Both the position numbers and the translations under genes were made by a program. The notes under the pieces are model-generated. The model ran no database searches. It worked only from the letters and a program-made list of their open reading frames with translations, and had not been told where the DNA came from. A stretch of DNA of 13,768 nt from a bacterium (lineage in GTDB: Bacteria > Fidelibacterota > UBA2242). Positions 1 through 6,553 of this stretch are shown here, one piece after another. The number at the start of each line of letters is the position of its first letter. Position 1 is the stretch's first letter. Where the stretch lies: the NCBI GenBank assembly GCA_018895675.1, contig JAHIOG010000572.1:1-13768 (forward strand), in the 5' to 3' direction.

Positions 1-495
1 GCCGAGGATATGACCGGCATCCCGATACGTCAATGTAACTGATGGCGTCAGTTCTGTCGTTTTTCCATAGGGTAACGGTTGAAAAAGATCCAGCGCTTTA
101 TTCGCATCATTAATGGTATACAGAGGTAACGCCGGTGAGTGCTTACTGAATTTTTTACGATTGGCGTATTTCGCGTCTTCTTCCTGTAAGTGCGCAGAAT
201 CGGGAAGCATGATTGCGCACAGATCCGCTGTTGCCGTAGTGGCATATACCGATCCTTTAAATCCCATCTGAACCAGTTTTGGCAGGTAGCCGCTATGATC
301 TATATGGGCATGTGTAAGGATCACGGTATCAATCGAAGCGGGATCCACCGGGAAATCCGTCCAGTTGCGCAAGCGCAATTCTTTTAAACCCTGAAATAGT
401 CCGCAATCTATCAGGAACTTTTTTTCATCGGTTTCCAGTAAATATTTCGATCCCGTAACTGTACCGGTAGCGCCAAAAAAATTAATAGTCGCCAT
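1..495 (-). CDS. Metallo-beta-lactamase-fold hydrolase, beta-CASP/RNase-like (N-terminal part only)
   Basis: The first 165 residues are visible and the 3' end lies outside the window. The protein opens with a compact beta-strand and loop typical of the fold (MATINFFGATGTVTGSKYLL). It carries the zinc-binding HxHxDH motif as THAHIDHSG at residues 61-69, and reaches the next metal-ligand motif, DAGHILG, at residues 159-165 exactly at the window edge. The 'GATGTVTGS' start and 'HIDHSG' wording are typical of the CPSF73-like beta-CASP nucleases, which act on RNA in the cytoplasm; RNase activity is inferred from family. The ATG at 493-495 has a CAGGAG ribosome binding site at 501-506. It starts 18 bases after the stop of the secreted-protein gene, so the two are probably one transcription unit, although no functional link is evident. 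No signal peptide is seen. Confidence 0.85.
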   Translation of the reverse strand, partial: MATINFFGATGTVTGSKYLLETDEKKFLIDCGLFQGLKELRLRNWTDFPVDPASIDTVILTHAHIDHSGYLPKLVQMGFKGSVYATTATADLCAIMLPDSAHLQEEDAKYANRKKFSKHSPALPLYTINDANKALDLFQPLPYGKTTELTPSVTLTYRDAGHILG

Positions 496-513
496 ATATA
501 CTCCTGTTAAACA

Positions 514-3393
514 TTATTTTAGAAATACTATTTTTTCAGTTAAAACCCGGCGCTCTAATGCGACCTGAAAGAAATAGCAGCCTGACGCAACAGTCTGACC
601 ATTGTCATTGGTACCGTCCCATGAAATTGTATGTCTGTTCCCGCTCAATTCCGGTCTGTTTATCGACCGGATCCGCTCTCCGGAAATATTATAAACATTT
701 ACCGAGAAATCTTGTTCAGACTGGAGTACAATCTGGAAATTCACCCGGTTGTTAAAGGGATTGGGATATCCATGACTTAAAAACGGTTTATCGGGAATAA
801 CAGTGATCCCGGGTTCAACACCTTCGCAGGTAAATCCGAACCACTCGGATATTTTCTGTAGCATGATCTTTTTTTGCATATCATCGGTGATAGTTTCCCA
901 GGGAAATCCGATATAGATCAGTTTCCCGGAAACCGTTCCCTCAGGAAATATGCCTTCATACTGGATTCCGGCGGTTGTACCGGTTGAATATTTTAAACAG
1001 GCGACAGCGCTCATCATCGGATCAATGACATCAGGATAATCTTCCTCATAAATTCCGCCGCTGCCGTCATCAAATTCAAATGGAAGTCCAGCAAAAATGC
1101 CGCCGTCTGCACCAATTACCTGATGACTTCCGGCATTATCCAATTTATAGTCTGCTCTCAAGTAATTCAGAAAAAATGACTTATCACTCGTGCCGCCTTT
1201 ATCATCCAGATCCCAGGCAATTTCTGAACCGCTGACAAAAAGCTGACCACCGTTTTTCAAATATTCTCTGACCAGGTTTTGTTCGACTGTTGAAAAGGTT
1301 TCATTGACGGTGCTTTCGTCACCGAGTATCCAGTACACGCCTTGATATTCGTTTAAGTCAACATCGCCGGAAATAACCGCGTCATTGGCTGCCGTTTCAA
1401 ATGGGATATGCAGCTCATACAAAAATTGTTCCATCCAGTGTGCAAAGGAATGGTAAGGCAAATGATAACTACCTGAAGACTCAATTCTGTCAAACCCATC
1501 TACAATCAGAATTTTTTGATTCCATCCCTGCGGTAAATAAAATCCGTATGCATCGGACGGAAGGCTCTCGATCCGCTCGTTACCGTCATTAACCGTGGTC
1601 ATCCGGAAAAATACCGGATCATCAGTGTCATATGAGAATGCCGCCCGGTTATTTTCGACTGGCAACAGTGAATCTCCCCAAAATGGAGACCAGTCTGCGC
1701 TGTCTTTTGTATATTTCAGAAGCAAGCCATCGACATTATCAGCGCTGGCAAGCGACCAGTCAACCGTGGCATATCGATCTTTAACGGTTGACAATAAAAC
1801 CGGCTGCGCCAGTGGAATACCGGGACCGATCATATTGATATAATAACGCGGTGTATAATCCGAAAGATCAGTATAACTGTAGATCTGATAATTCACCCGC
1901 CAATCGGTCCTGCTGCCGGCAGCCTCAACCGCCAGGATCATTCCATTGGCATTGTTATCCACCGCCAGACGCACATGACCCGGTCTGTGAATGGCGTCGC
2001 CGGGTTTCAGGTCTTCCCACGATGAATAAGCAACCGCAATTTCATCATCCATCATTCTTGTGCTGTAATGGGTTGGCAGTTTCCAGCAGCGCGACACAAA
2101 GCCGGAACAATCTACGCCGACCGCATAATTGCTTCCACTGGATTTACTGGTATAACAATCACCTGCATATTTTCCCGCCAACAGTCCGTCATCAAACTGG
2201 TTCAGGGTGCTGAATCCGCCCCACTTATAAGGAACCCGGACGTTGTCTCCAACCTGAATCCAGGATGGAGTGATGATTAAAAGTCCATCCGATGCAGTTA
2301 CTCCTGATGAACCGGTCAAATTCGCCGATGTGCAGCTCCATTCATGCACGGCGTAGGTATCACCGATTGCCAATGCTTCGCTACGGGTTACTGAGGATGT
2401 CGGTTTACTGAGCGGACTTTTTTTTTCTAATGATTCGGGCTGCACCGATTCGTTATAATGCAGATATTTACGGAATTCTTCGGGATATATACCTTCAAAA
2501 TAATCTGTGTTTACTTCAGAAAAATCCCATTTCAATATATGGATTCCATCCTCCGACGAGAGCATATGATACAGGATTCCATTATCGGAAACCCGCAGAT
2601 CATTCCACATCATTGCAAAATAATGGGTCGGAATATGGATAGTTCCCTGTATGTTCCCCTCATGATCAATCACCCATATTTCCCGCCGGACTCTCAATGG
2701 AACTTCCTGTGTAATCAGGCTGAAGTCTAAATAAATTCTCCCCTTCTTATCGACGTTAACCAGTTCAAATGAGCCCAGATTATAGCTTTTAATTGTTAGC
2801 GGAATATTGGATGTCTCTGAGCCGTTTTCATCATGAATGGTAATCAGCGCCAAGGAGCGGGAGATTTTTTTCAAATCATACCGGTTCTTCAAAACCGGGA
2901 TTCCTTTAATGCCGGATTTCAATAGTTGTCGGTTTTCAATTTTCGACACGGTTCCGTCATGGTTGATCGCCAGTATTTGGTTACTTTCCCGGTAAATTTT
3001 TTGAATGACCGGTAACAGACTTTTCCGGCGGACTTGGTTTACAATCTTCCTATCCCGGTAAAAAAGCAAGGCATTGTCCGCCAGACAGACATATTCTTTC
3101 GACGATTGTATAATAAAGTCTTTGGCTTCCCGGATTACCGGCAGCTGTTCTATGAAGCGATTCTTATTGTATATCTGAATACTTTCGTTCTGTTGATCCA
3201 ATAAAAACAGGGTGTCGCCGCTGACCTGAAAATTCTGAGGCCCTACGCGTCCCTCCGGATCAAGTGTATAGGATACACTTCCCATAGTATCTACATTCCA
3301 GGGAATAAACAGTATTTCTTCAGGCAGGACTTGTGTCAGACCTGTTTTCTGAATTATCGCCAGTGTTAAAAATAAAACCGAATATCTTCTCAT
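514..3393 (-). CDS. Secreted NlpC/P60-like multidomain protein with FlgD-like C-terminal sorting domain
   Basis: I choose the ATG at 3391-3393 (959 residues) because it gives a signal peptide (MRRYSVLFLTLAIIQ...). The frame stays open upstream to a TTG at 3466-3468, but that would place 25 charged residues before the signal. Residues about 25-330 look like repeated beta-blades (propeller-like). Residues about 400-480 look like an NlpC/P60 domain: PYKWGG, then after an insertion DCSGF with Cys429, and GHVRLA with His473 as the likely catalytic pair. A fibronectin-III-like stretch follows (about 530-620). Next is a flavodoxin/ThuA-like or GATase-like domain (about 624-851, beginning KILIVDGFDR). 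Last is a FlgD-Ig/type A sorting domain (about 872-959, GYPNPFNNRV ... SWDGTNDNGQ). NlpC/P60 enzymes usually cut peptidoglycan peptides or related amide bonds; the substrate here is unknown. The protein is probably exported and surface-anchored or released through a type IX-like route. The domain calls are by eye; the Cys/His core and C-terminal domain are the firmest. Confidence 0.8.
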   Translation of the reverse strand: MRRYSVLFLTLAIIQKTGLTQVLPEEILFIPWNVDTMGSVSYTLDPEGRVGPQNFQVSGDTLFLLDQQNESIQIYNKNRFIEQLPVIREAKDFIIQSSKEYVCLADNALLFYRDRKIVNQVRRKSLLPVIQKIYRESNQILAINHDGTVSKIENRQLLKSGIKGIPVLKNRYDLKKISRSLALITIHDENGSETSNIPLTIKSYNLGSFELVNVDKKGRIYLDFSLITQEVPLRVRREIWVIDHEGNIQGTIHIPTHYFAMMWNDLRVSDNGILYHMLSSEDGIHILKWDFSEVNTDYFEGIYPEEFRKYLHYNESVQPESLEKKSPLSKPTSSVTRSEALAIGDTYAVHEWSCTSANLTGSSGVTASDGLLIITPSWIQVGDNVRVPYKWGGFSTLNQFDDGLLAGKYAGDCYTSKSSGSNYAVGVDCSGFVSRCWKLPTHYSTRMMDDEIAVAYSSWEDLKPGDAIHRPGHVRLAVDNNANGMILAVEAAGSRTDWRVNYQIYSYTDLSDYTPRYYINMIGPGIPLAQPVLLSTVKDRYATVDWSLASADNVDGLLLKYTKDSADWSPFWGDSLLPVENNRAAFSYDTDDPVFFRMTTVNDGNERIESLPSDAYGFYLPQGWNQKILIVDGFDRIESSGSYHLPYHSFAHWMEQFLYELHIPFETAANDAVISGDVDLNEYQGVYWILGDESTVNETFSTVEQNLVREYLKNGGQLFVSGSEIAWDLDDKGGTSDKSFFLNYLRADYKLDNAGSHQVIGADGGIFAGLPFEFDDGSGGIYEEDYPDVIDPMMSAVACLKYSTGTTAGIQYEGIFPEGTVSGKLIYIGFPWETITDDMQKKIMLQKISEWFGFTCEGVEPGITVIPDKPFLSHGYPNPFNNRVNFQIVLQSEQDFSVNVYNISGERIRSINRPELSGNRHTISWDGTNDNGQTVASGCYFFQVALERRVLTEKIVFLK

Positions 3394-3584
3394 AATCTCA
3401 CAATTCCAGACTTTTTGGATGACGTGAGTGTCCATGTGTTTATTGAGTTTCCTCATATTTTTTATCAATCGTTGTTATTAGAAGGTTGAAGTGTCAAAAG
3501 ATTATCTCAAATATTTAAACCTGATCAAATATAGTCATATCCGGCTTTATTGTCACTATCGAAAATGGAGGATTGTTCCAGAGG

Positions 3585-3603
3585 AACTCCTTTCGGAGGA
3601 GTT
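3585..3603. repeat. Short palindrome, CCTTTCGG-core family
   Basis: AACTCCT and AGGAGTT form a perfect 7-bp stem around a TTCGG loop. It belongs to a family of small palindromes with a related core found across the non-coding parts of this window (4061, 4362, 6499, 7821, 12533, 12562). It has no T-run after the stem in either direction, so it is not a convincing terminator. Confidence 0.65.
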
Positions 3604-3621
3604 GTGGGATACTGGAATAAT

Positions 3622-3666
3622 GGAGTATTGGAGTATTGCAGATTTAAGATTGGAGATTTAAGATTG
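3622..3666. repeat. Short tandem repeats
   Basis: The 8-mer GGAGTATT occurs twice head to tail at 3622-3637. The 12-mer GATTTAAGATTG then occurs twice at 3641-3652 and 3655-3666, two bases apart. This looks like replication slippage in non-coding DNA. No function is apparent. Confidence 0.75.
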
Positions 3667-3999
3667 CAGATTTTTGACTGAAAATCACATTTCATGATTC
3701 ACGATTTTTCCGACTTCCGTTCTCCCTTCTACCAACATGCCACCAGCAATGATCAATAGCCCAAGAACAATAAAAATTCCCCGTGCTCTCCGTGCGCCCT
3801 CCGTGTCAAAAATAAAACAAAAACAGCCGCCCGGGCGGAAAAGTCATAGTCGGAGCACTCACCGAATGAATTCCTCAAAGAGACAAGCGGTCTATATCGT
3901 AGAGAGCATTCTACACCACCCAATTGCTTGCCTGGCGGCAGGGGTGGTTAACGTTTTGATCCGGCACATCTGAAATTAGCGGAAAAAATAAAAAAGATT

Positions 4000-4031
4000 A
4001 ACCTTCGGTTTGAACCGGGGGGATGAAGGTT
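4000..4031. repeat. Nested inverted repeat
   Basis: AACCTTC at 4000-4006 pairs with GAAGGTT at 4025-4031. Inside this stem a second one, GGTT-TG-AACC, can form. This is a possible RNA hairpin or a remnant of a small palindromic element, lying 150 bases left of the insertion sequence. Confidence 0.5.
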
Positions 4032-4060
4032 GCGCACCATGTTTTCGACTTTCCAAACAG

Positions 4061-4080
4061 GGACTCCTTCCGGAGCAGTC
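4061..4080. repeat. Short palindrome, CCTTCCGG-core family
   Basis: GACTCC and GGAG(CA)GTC pair around TTCC, giving an imperfect hairpin. The core matches that of the other short palindromes in this window, notably the one at 3585-3603. Confidence 0.5.
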
Positions 4081-4180
4081 GGTATGGGTATTTCCGTAAC
4101 ACCGCTGCAGAACGGTTAGCATTATTCCATCTATCAAAAGAAGACAGGCTACAGAGCAAAGCCCTGTAGCCAGAGTATAA

Positions 4181-4197
4181 CCTAAGTTTGACAGTTC
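4181..4197 (+). repeat. Left terminal inverted repeat of the insertion sequence
   Basis: CCTAAGTTTGACAGTTC matches the reverse complement of 6455-6471 (CCTAAGTTTAACACTTC) at 15 of 17 positions. The outer nine bases, CCTAAGTTT, are identical. Confidence 0.8.
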
Positions 4198-4361
4198 GTT
4201 ATAAAAAGAGGCGGTTTAAAAAATGTTTCTCGACGGGAGAGCATTAAAAACCATTCGATTTCCAAAATAATTGTAGATACAATATACCTATTGACATTGT
4301 AATTAATATTCCTTATATTAATGCCGTGTTATTGAAATTAATAAGTAGGTACATTTATGCC

Positions 4362-4379
4362 AAAGGCATCCCTCTGGGA
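4362..4379 (+). promoter_or_regulatory. Short palindromic repeat that supplies the transposase ribosome binding site
   Basis: AAAGGCATCCCTCTGGGA differs by one base from 12570-12587 in the Cas region. Here its right arm plus the next base gives GGGAG at 4376-4380, five bases before the transposase ATG. The start region of the gene thus lies in a TCCC-TC-TGGGA hairpin that could mask the ribosome binding site. I see the repeat and the spacing; translational control is inference. Confidence 0.5.
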
Positions 4380-4385
4380 GAAATT

Positions 4386-6284
4386 ATGGCTAGATTTAGA
4401 ACAACATCAACAGGTAGCAATACTTACCTTCAATATGTTAAATCATATCGAAATAAAAAGGGTCTACCTGCGACAAGGGTTATTGCAAGCCTTGGCAATA
4501 TCTCAAATATGTCTGAAGATGAGATAGGGAAATTAACCAAGTCATTTATTCGAGTTCTCGGAGTTGGAGCGAAATTTCAGATTAATAATTTTACAGCAGG
4601 GAAGGCTTATCACTACGGGACATGTTTACCTGCGATAGCTCTTTGGCATCAATTGGGATTGGATCGCATAATAAATGAGGCGTTACCATCGAGGGTTAAG
4701 ATACCGGTATCCCACATTAGTTTAATTCAGGTGGCAAATCGCTTTTCCGATCCAGGTAGTAAATTAGCCTGTTACCGCTGGTATGAGAGATCGATGTTTT
4801 CTCAATTGAAAAACTTTGTTCATTTCCCCGATACTGAAGATGAGCGGCTTCACTACTATTATCGCTCATTAGATTACTTATGCAGCATAAAGCACGAAAT
4901 AGAGAGATCGCTTTATCATCGTTTAAACAGTTATGGCTTAGATAACAGTTTAATATTGTATGATATTACCTCGGTTTACTTTGAGGGAGATGCCGTTTCC
5001 ATCGCAGAGAAAGGACACACAAGGATCCGGCAGCCGCCGGACGCAGAACAGATTGTCATAGGTCTTGTGATGAGCAGAGATGGTATTCCGATAGCGCATC
5101 ATTTATTTGAGGGTAACCGGGTTGATAAGAGTACGGTTGCTGAGGTAATAGAAGATTTACAGGATCGTTTTTCTATAAAAGATATCGTTTTTGTTGGAGA
5201 TCGTGGGATGATGACGGTAGATAATATCGAGTCGGTTAAACTAAGTGGAAATAATTACATCATGGGTCTCCAGAAGCGTAATCGCAGGATTGTTAAATAT
5301 TTGATGCCAATTGTACGGCAGGCCTGTCTGCGTCTACCTGTGCGTATCCGCACGCAGACAGGTGCCTGCCTGAGCGAGAACGCTCGCAGACAGGCGGACA
5401 CGCACAGGCAGGCTGGCCAAAGCAGCCGGATGCAGGAATTTAGATATGAAGATCTGTCGGAAGAGCTAAAGAGAGAGTATTCTGAAAAGGTTAGATTTAT
5501 TGCCTGTTATAACAAAGATGTGGCAAAGGCGAACAGTTACACAAGAGAAAGGAATATTGCAAATTTTGAACAATTGGTTGAGAGTATAGAATTAGAGGGG
5601 AAATTGTCCGATATAAAAGACACCCATCATAGTTTAAAATCTTTCTTATCGAAATATCATATGACTAAGTTTTACAAGATTTCATTGGAAAAGATTGCGG
5701 CTAAGGATCATGAAGGAGGAGCAGAAAAATATACGCTAAGGGTCGTCAAGAATAATAGCGCAATAGAATATGAAGAAAGCATTGATGGCCGGTATTTTAT
5801 TCAAACAGAAGTAGAAGCGTCAAAATTATCAAAAGAGTTAGTTGAAAGCTCGTATAAATCTCTGCAAAAAGTAGAAAGAGCCTTCAGTGTATTGAAAAAT
5901 GAATTTGACATACGTCCTGTTTTTGTTCGTAGAGAATCTCGCATCAGGGGGCATGTAATGATCTGCTATTTGTCACTGTTAATAGAAGTATTGATTGAGA
6001 AAAAACTAAAAGAGATCTATCCTGAAATAGAAGATTCAGAGCATAGAAAAAAAATAATAAAAAAGTCAAGACGAAACGGTAATGAAGCACTTACGATTAC
6101 AACCCTAATGGAAGAGTTGGATACAGTTCGTTTGGTTCCATTTTATGTTGACAAGAGTAAAAGTCCAGGGTACATTTCAACAATGATTGAGAACAATGTG
6201 AAAAAATTATTATCATCTCTTGGTATAAGAAATGCAAATCATCCCTGCCTGTCCGGCAGCCGCCGGACGCAGACAGGCGGATGA
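4386..6284 (+). CDS. IS1634-type DDE transposase
   Basis: This is a 632-residue transposase that cuts and rejoins the ends of its own insertion sequence. The opening MARFRTTSTGSNTYLQYV followed by VIASLGN is the usual start of this family, so I take the ATG at 4386 with GGGAG upstream rather than the GTG at 4326. Candidate catalytic residues are Asp193 (DITSVYFEG), Asp272 (VGDRGMM) and Glu497 (KVERAF, followed by FDIRPVFVRRESRIRGHV, typical of the family's C-terminal motif). Residues about 311-343 are encoded by a GC-rich palindromic insertion, residues about 214-221 by a smaller palindrome, and the last ten residues by a third. All three keep the frame open. The natural C-terminus probably lay near LLSSLGIRN. 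Whether the protein is still active with the insertion between the second Asp and the Glu is unknown. Confidence 0.88.
   Translation: MARFRTTSTGSNTYLQYVKSYRNKKGLPATRVIASLGNISNMSEDEIGKLTKSFIRVLGVGAKFQINNFTAGKAYHYGTCLPAIALWHQLGLDRIINEALPSRVKIPVSHISLIQVANRFSDPGSKLACYRWYERSMFSQLKNFVHFPDTEDERLHYYYRSLDYLCSIKHEIERSLYHRLNSYGLDNSLILYDITSVYFEGDAVSIAEKGHTRIRQPPDAEQIVIGLVMSRDGIPIAHHLFEGNRVDKSTVAEVIEDLQDRFSIKDIVFVGDRGMMTVDNIESVKLSGNNYIMGLQKRNRRIVKYLMPIVRQACLRLPVRIRTQTGACLSENARRQADTHRQAGQSSRMQEFRYEDLSEELKREYSEKVRFIACYNKDVAKANSYTRERNIANFEQLVESIELEGKLSDIKDTHHSLKSFLSKYHMTKFYKISLEKIAAKDHEGGAEKYTLRVVKNNSAIEYEESIDGRYFIQTEVEASKLSKELVESSYKSLQKVERAFSVLKNEFDIRPVFVRRESRIRGHVMICYLSLLIEVLIEKKLKEIYPEIEDSEHRKKIIKKSRRNGNEALTITTLMEELDTVRLVPFYVDKSKSPGYISTMIENNVKKLLSSLGIRNANHPCLSGSRRTQTGG
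5026..5047 (+). repeat. GC-rich palindrome inside transposase gene, copy 1
   Basis: TCCGGC and GCCGGA pair around AGCC, followed by CGCAGA. The same 22 bases occur at 6252-6273. Here they encode the RQPPDAE stretch at a place where related transposases usually read something like RDHRPDxxQ, one residue shorter. Confidence 0.7.
5316..5415 (+). repeat. GC-rich palindromic insertion in frame in transposase gene, copy 2
   Basis: This is about 100 bases of GC-rich sequence in an AT-rich gene. Its centre is the hairpin GAGCG-AGAA-CGCTC (5372-5385). Arms at 5334-5351 and 5394-5411 pair at 16 of 18 bases, and GCAGACAGG-like phrases recur through it. It encodes an Arg/Gln/Thr-rich stretch between KYLMP and MQEFRYEDL that looks foreign to the transposase. 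The exact borders are uncertain by several bases. Confidence 0.75.
6244..6284 (+). repeat. GC-rich palindrome at transposase 3' end, copy 3
   Basis: GCCTGTCCGGC and GCCGGAC(GCAGA)CAGGC form an imperfect stem around AGCC. Outside this, CATCC and GGATG extend the pairing. The element encodes the last residues CLSGSRRTQTGG, and the TGA stop at 6282-6284 lies in its outer edge. Its 22-base core repeats the one at 5026-5047 exactly. Confidence 0.75.
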
Positions 6285-6454
6285 TTTGAGAATATCTAAA
6301 ACCGGAGAGATGAAGAATGTTGACCAATTAGAGTTATTTTTCAGTTAATAAAGTTACTCTATTCGACTTAAAAACTGTGTGAAGATGATGATGTAGATAC
6401 AGCGTAGAATATTAATGTTTTATGAGTTGTTGTTTTTAAAGAATATCGTTTTTT

Positions 6455-6471
6455 GAAGTGTTAAACTTAGG
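6455..6471 (-). repeat. Right terminal inverted repeat of the insertion sequence
   Basis: GAAGTGTTAAACTTAGG is the imperfect inverted copy of 4181-4197, with two mismatches. It marks the right end of the insertion sequence, 82 bases upstream of the radical SAM start codon. Confidence 0.8.
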
Positions 6472-6498
6472 GTACATAGGACAAAACTTTTGCCTCGT

Positions 6499-6521
6499 TC
6501 GAAGATCCCTTCGGGGAAGAG
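6499..6521 (+). repeat. Short palindromic repeat, TCGAAGAT type
   Basis: TCGAAGATCCCTTCGGGGA followed by AGAG, with a CCC-TTC-GGG core hairpin. Close relatives begin with the same TCGAAGAT at 12533-12556 and, inverted, at 7821-7842. It lies between the insertion sequence and the radical SAM gene, so it is part of that gene's leader or promoter region. Confidence 0.6.
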
Positions 6522-6553
6522 GTCTCATTGAGGAAAATTGTTATAATAGAAAG

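Larger units (their letters stand above)
3394..4180. other. Non-coding gap of hairpins and short tandem repeats
   Basis: No convincing gene lies in these 787 bases. The stretch holds a hairpin at 3585-3603, tandem short repeats at 3622-3666, three spaced copies of CTCCGTG-like phrases at about 3780-3806, a GC-rich CCTGGCGGCAGG palindrome near 3930, a nested inverted repeat at 4000-4031 and another small palindrome at 4061-4080. An open frame at 3737-3973 is rich in Pro, Arg and Ser without domain logic and has no ribosome binding site. A TTGACA box lies at about 3492-3497 on the minus strand upstream of the secreted-protein gene, but I see no matching -10 box at the proper distance. The stretch probably contains the promoter of that gene. 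Confidence 0.6.
4181..6471 (+). mobile_element. Complete insertion sequence, IS1634-like (IS4-type DDE), about 2.29 kb
   Basis: The element is bounded by 17-bp imperfect terminal inverted repeats (15 of 17 matching) at 4181-4197 and 6455-6471 and contains one transposase gene. Its non-coding flanks are 188 bases on the left and 170 on the right. The 6 bases outside each end (GTATAA on the left, GTACAT on the right) agree at 4 of 6 positions, so a clean target duplication is not visible. The duplication may have decayed, or the exact end may be off by a base or two. The element is somewhat long for its family, partly because of palindromic DNA inserted in the transposase gene. Confidence 0.8.

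Noticed and set aside
3394..3468. Longer start of the secreted protein (TTG at 3466-3468)
   Set aside because: It would put 25 charged residues in front of a clear signal peptide that begins at the ATG 3391-3393.
3737..3973. Open frame of 78 codons in the left gap
   Set aside because: No ribosome binding site, low-complexity composition and repeat-like DNA (CTCCGTG phrases, CCTGGCGGCAGG palindrome) argue against a gene.
4175..6478. Target-site duplication of the insertion sequence
   Set aside because: GTATAA on the left and GTACAT on the right share only 4 of 6 bases; I do not consider this shown.
6458..6553. Upstream extension of the radical SAM gene to the GTG at 6458
   Set aside because: This start lies within the terminal inverted repeat of the insertion sequence, and the added residues have no family resemblance.
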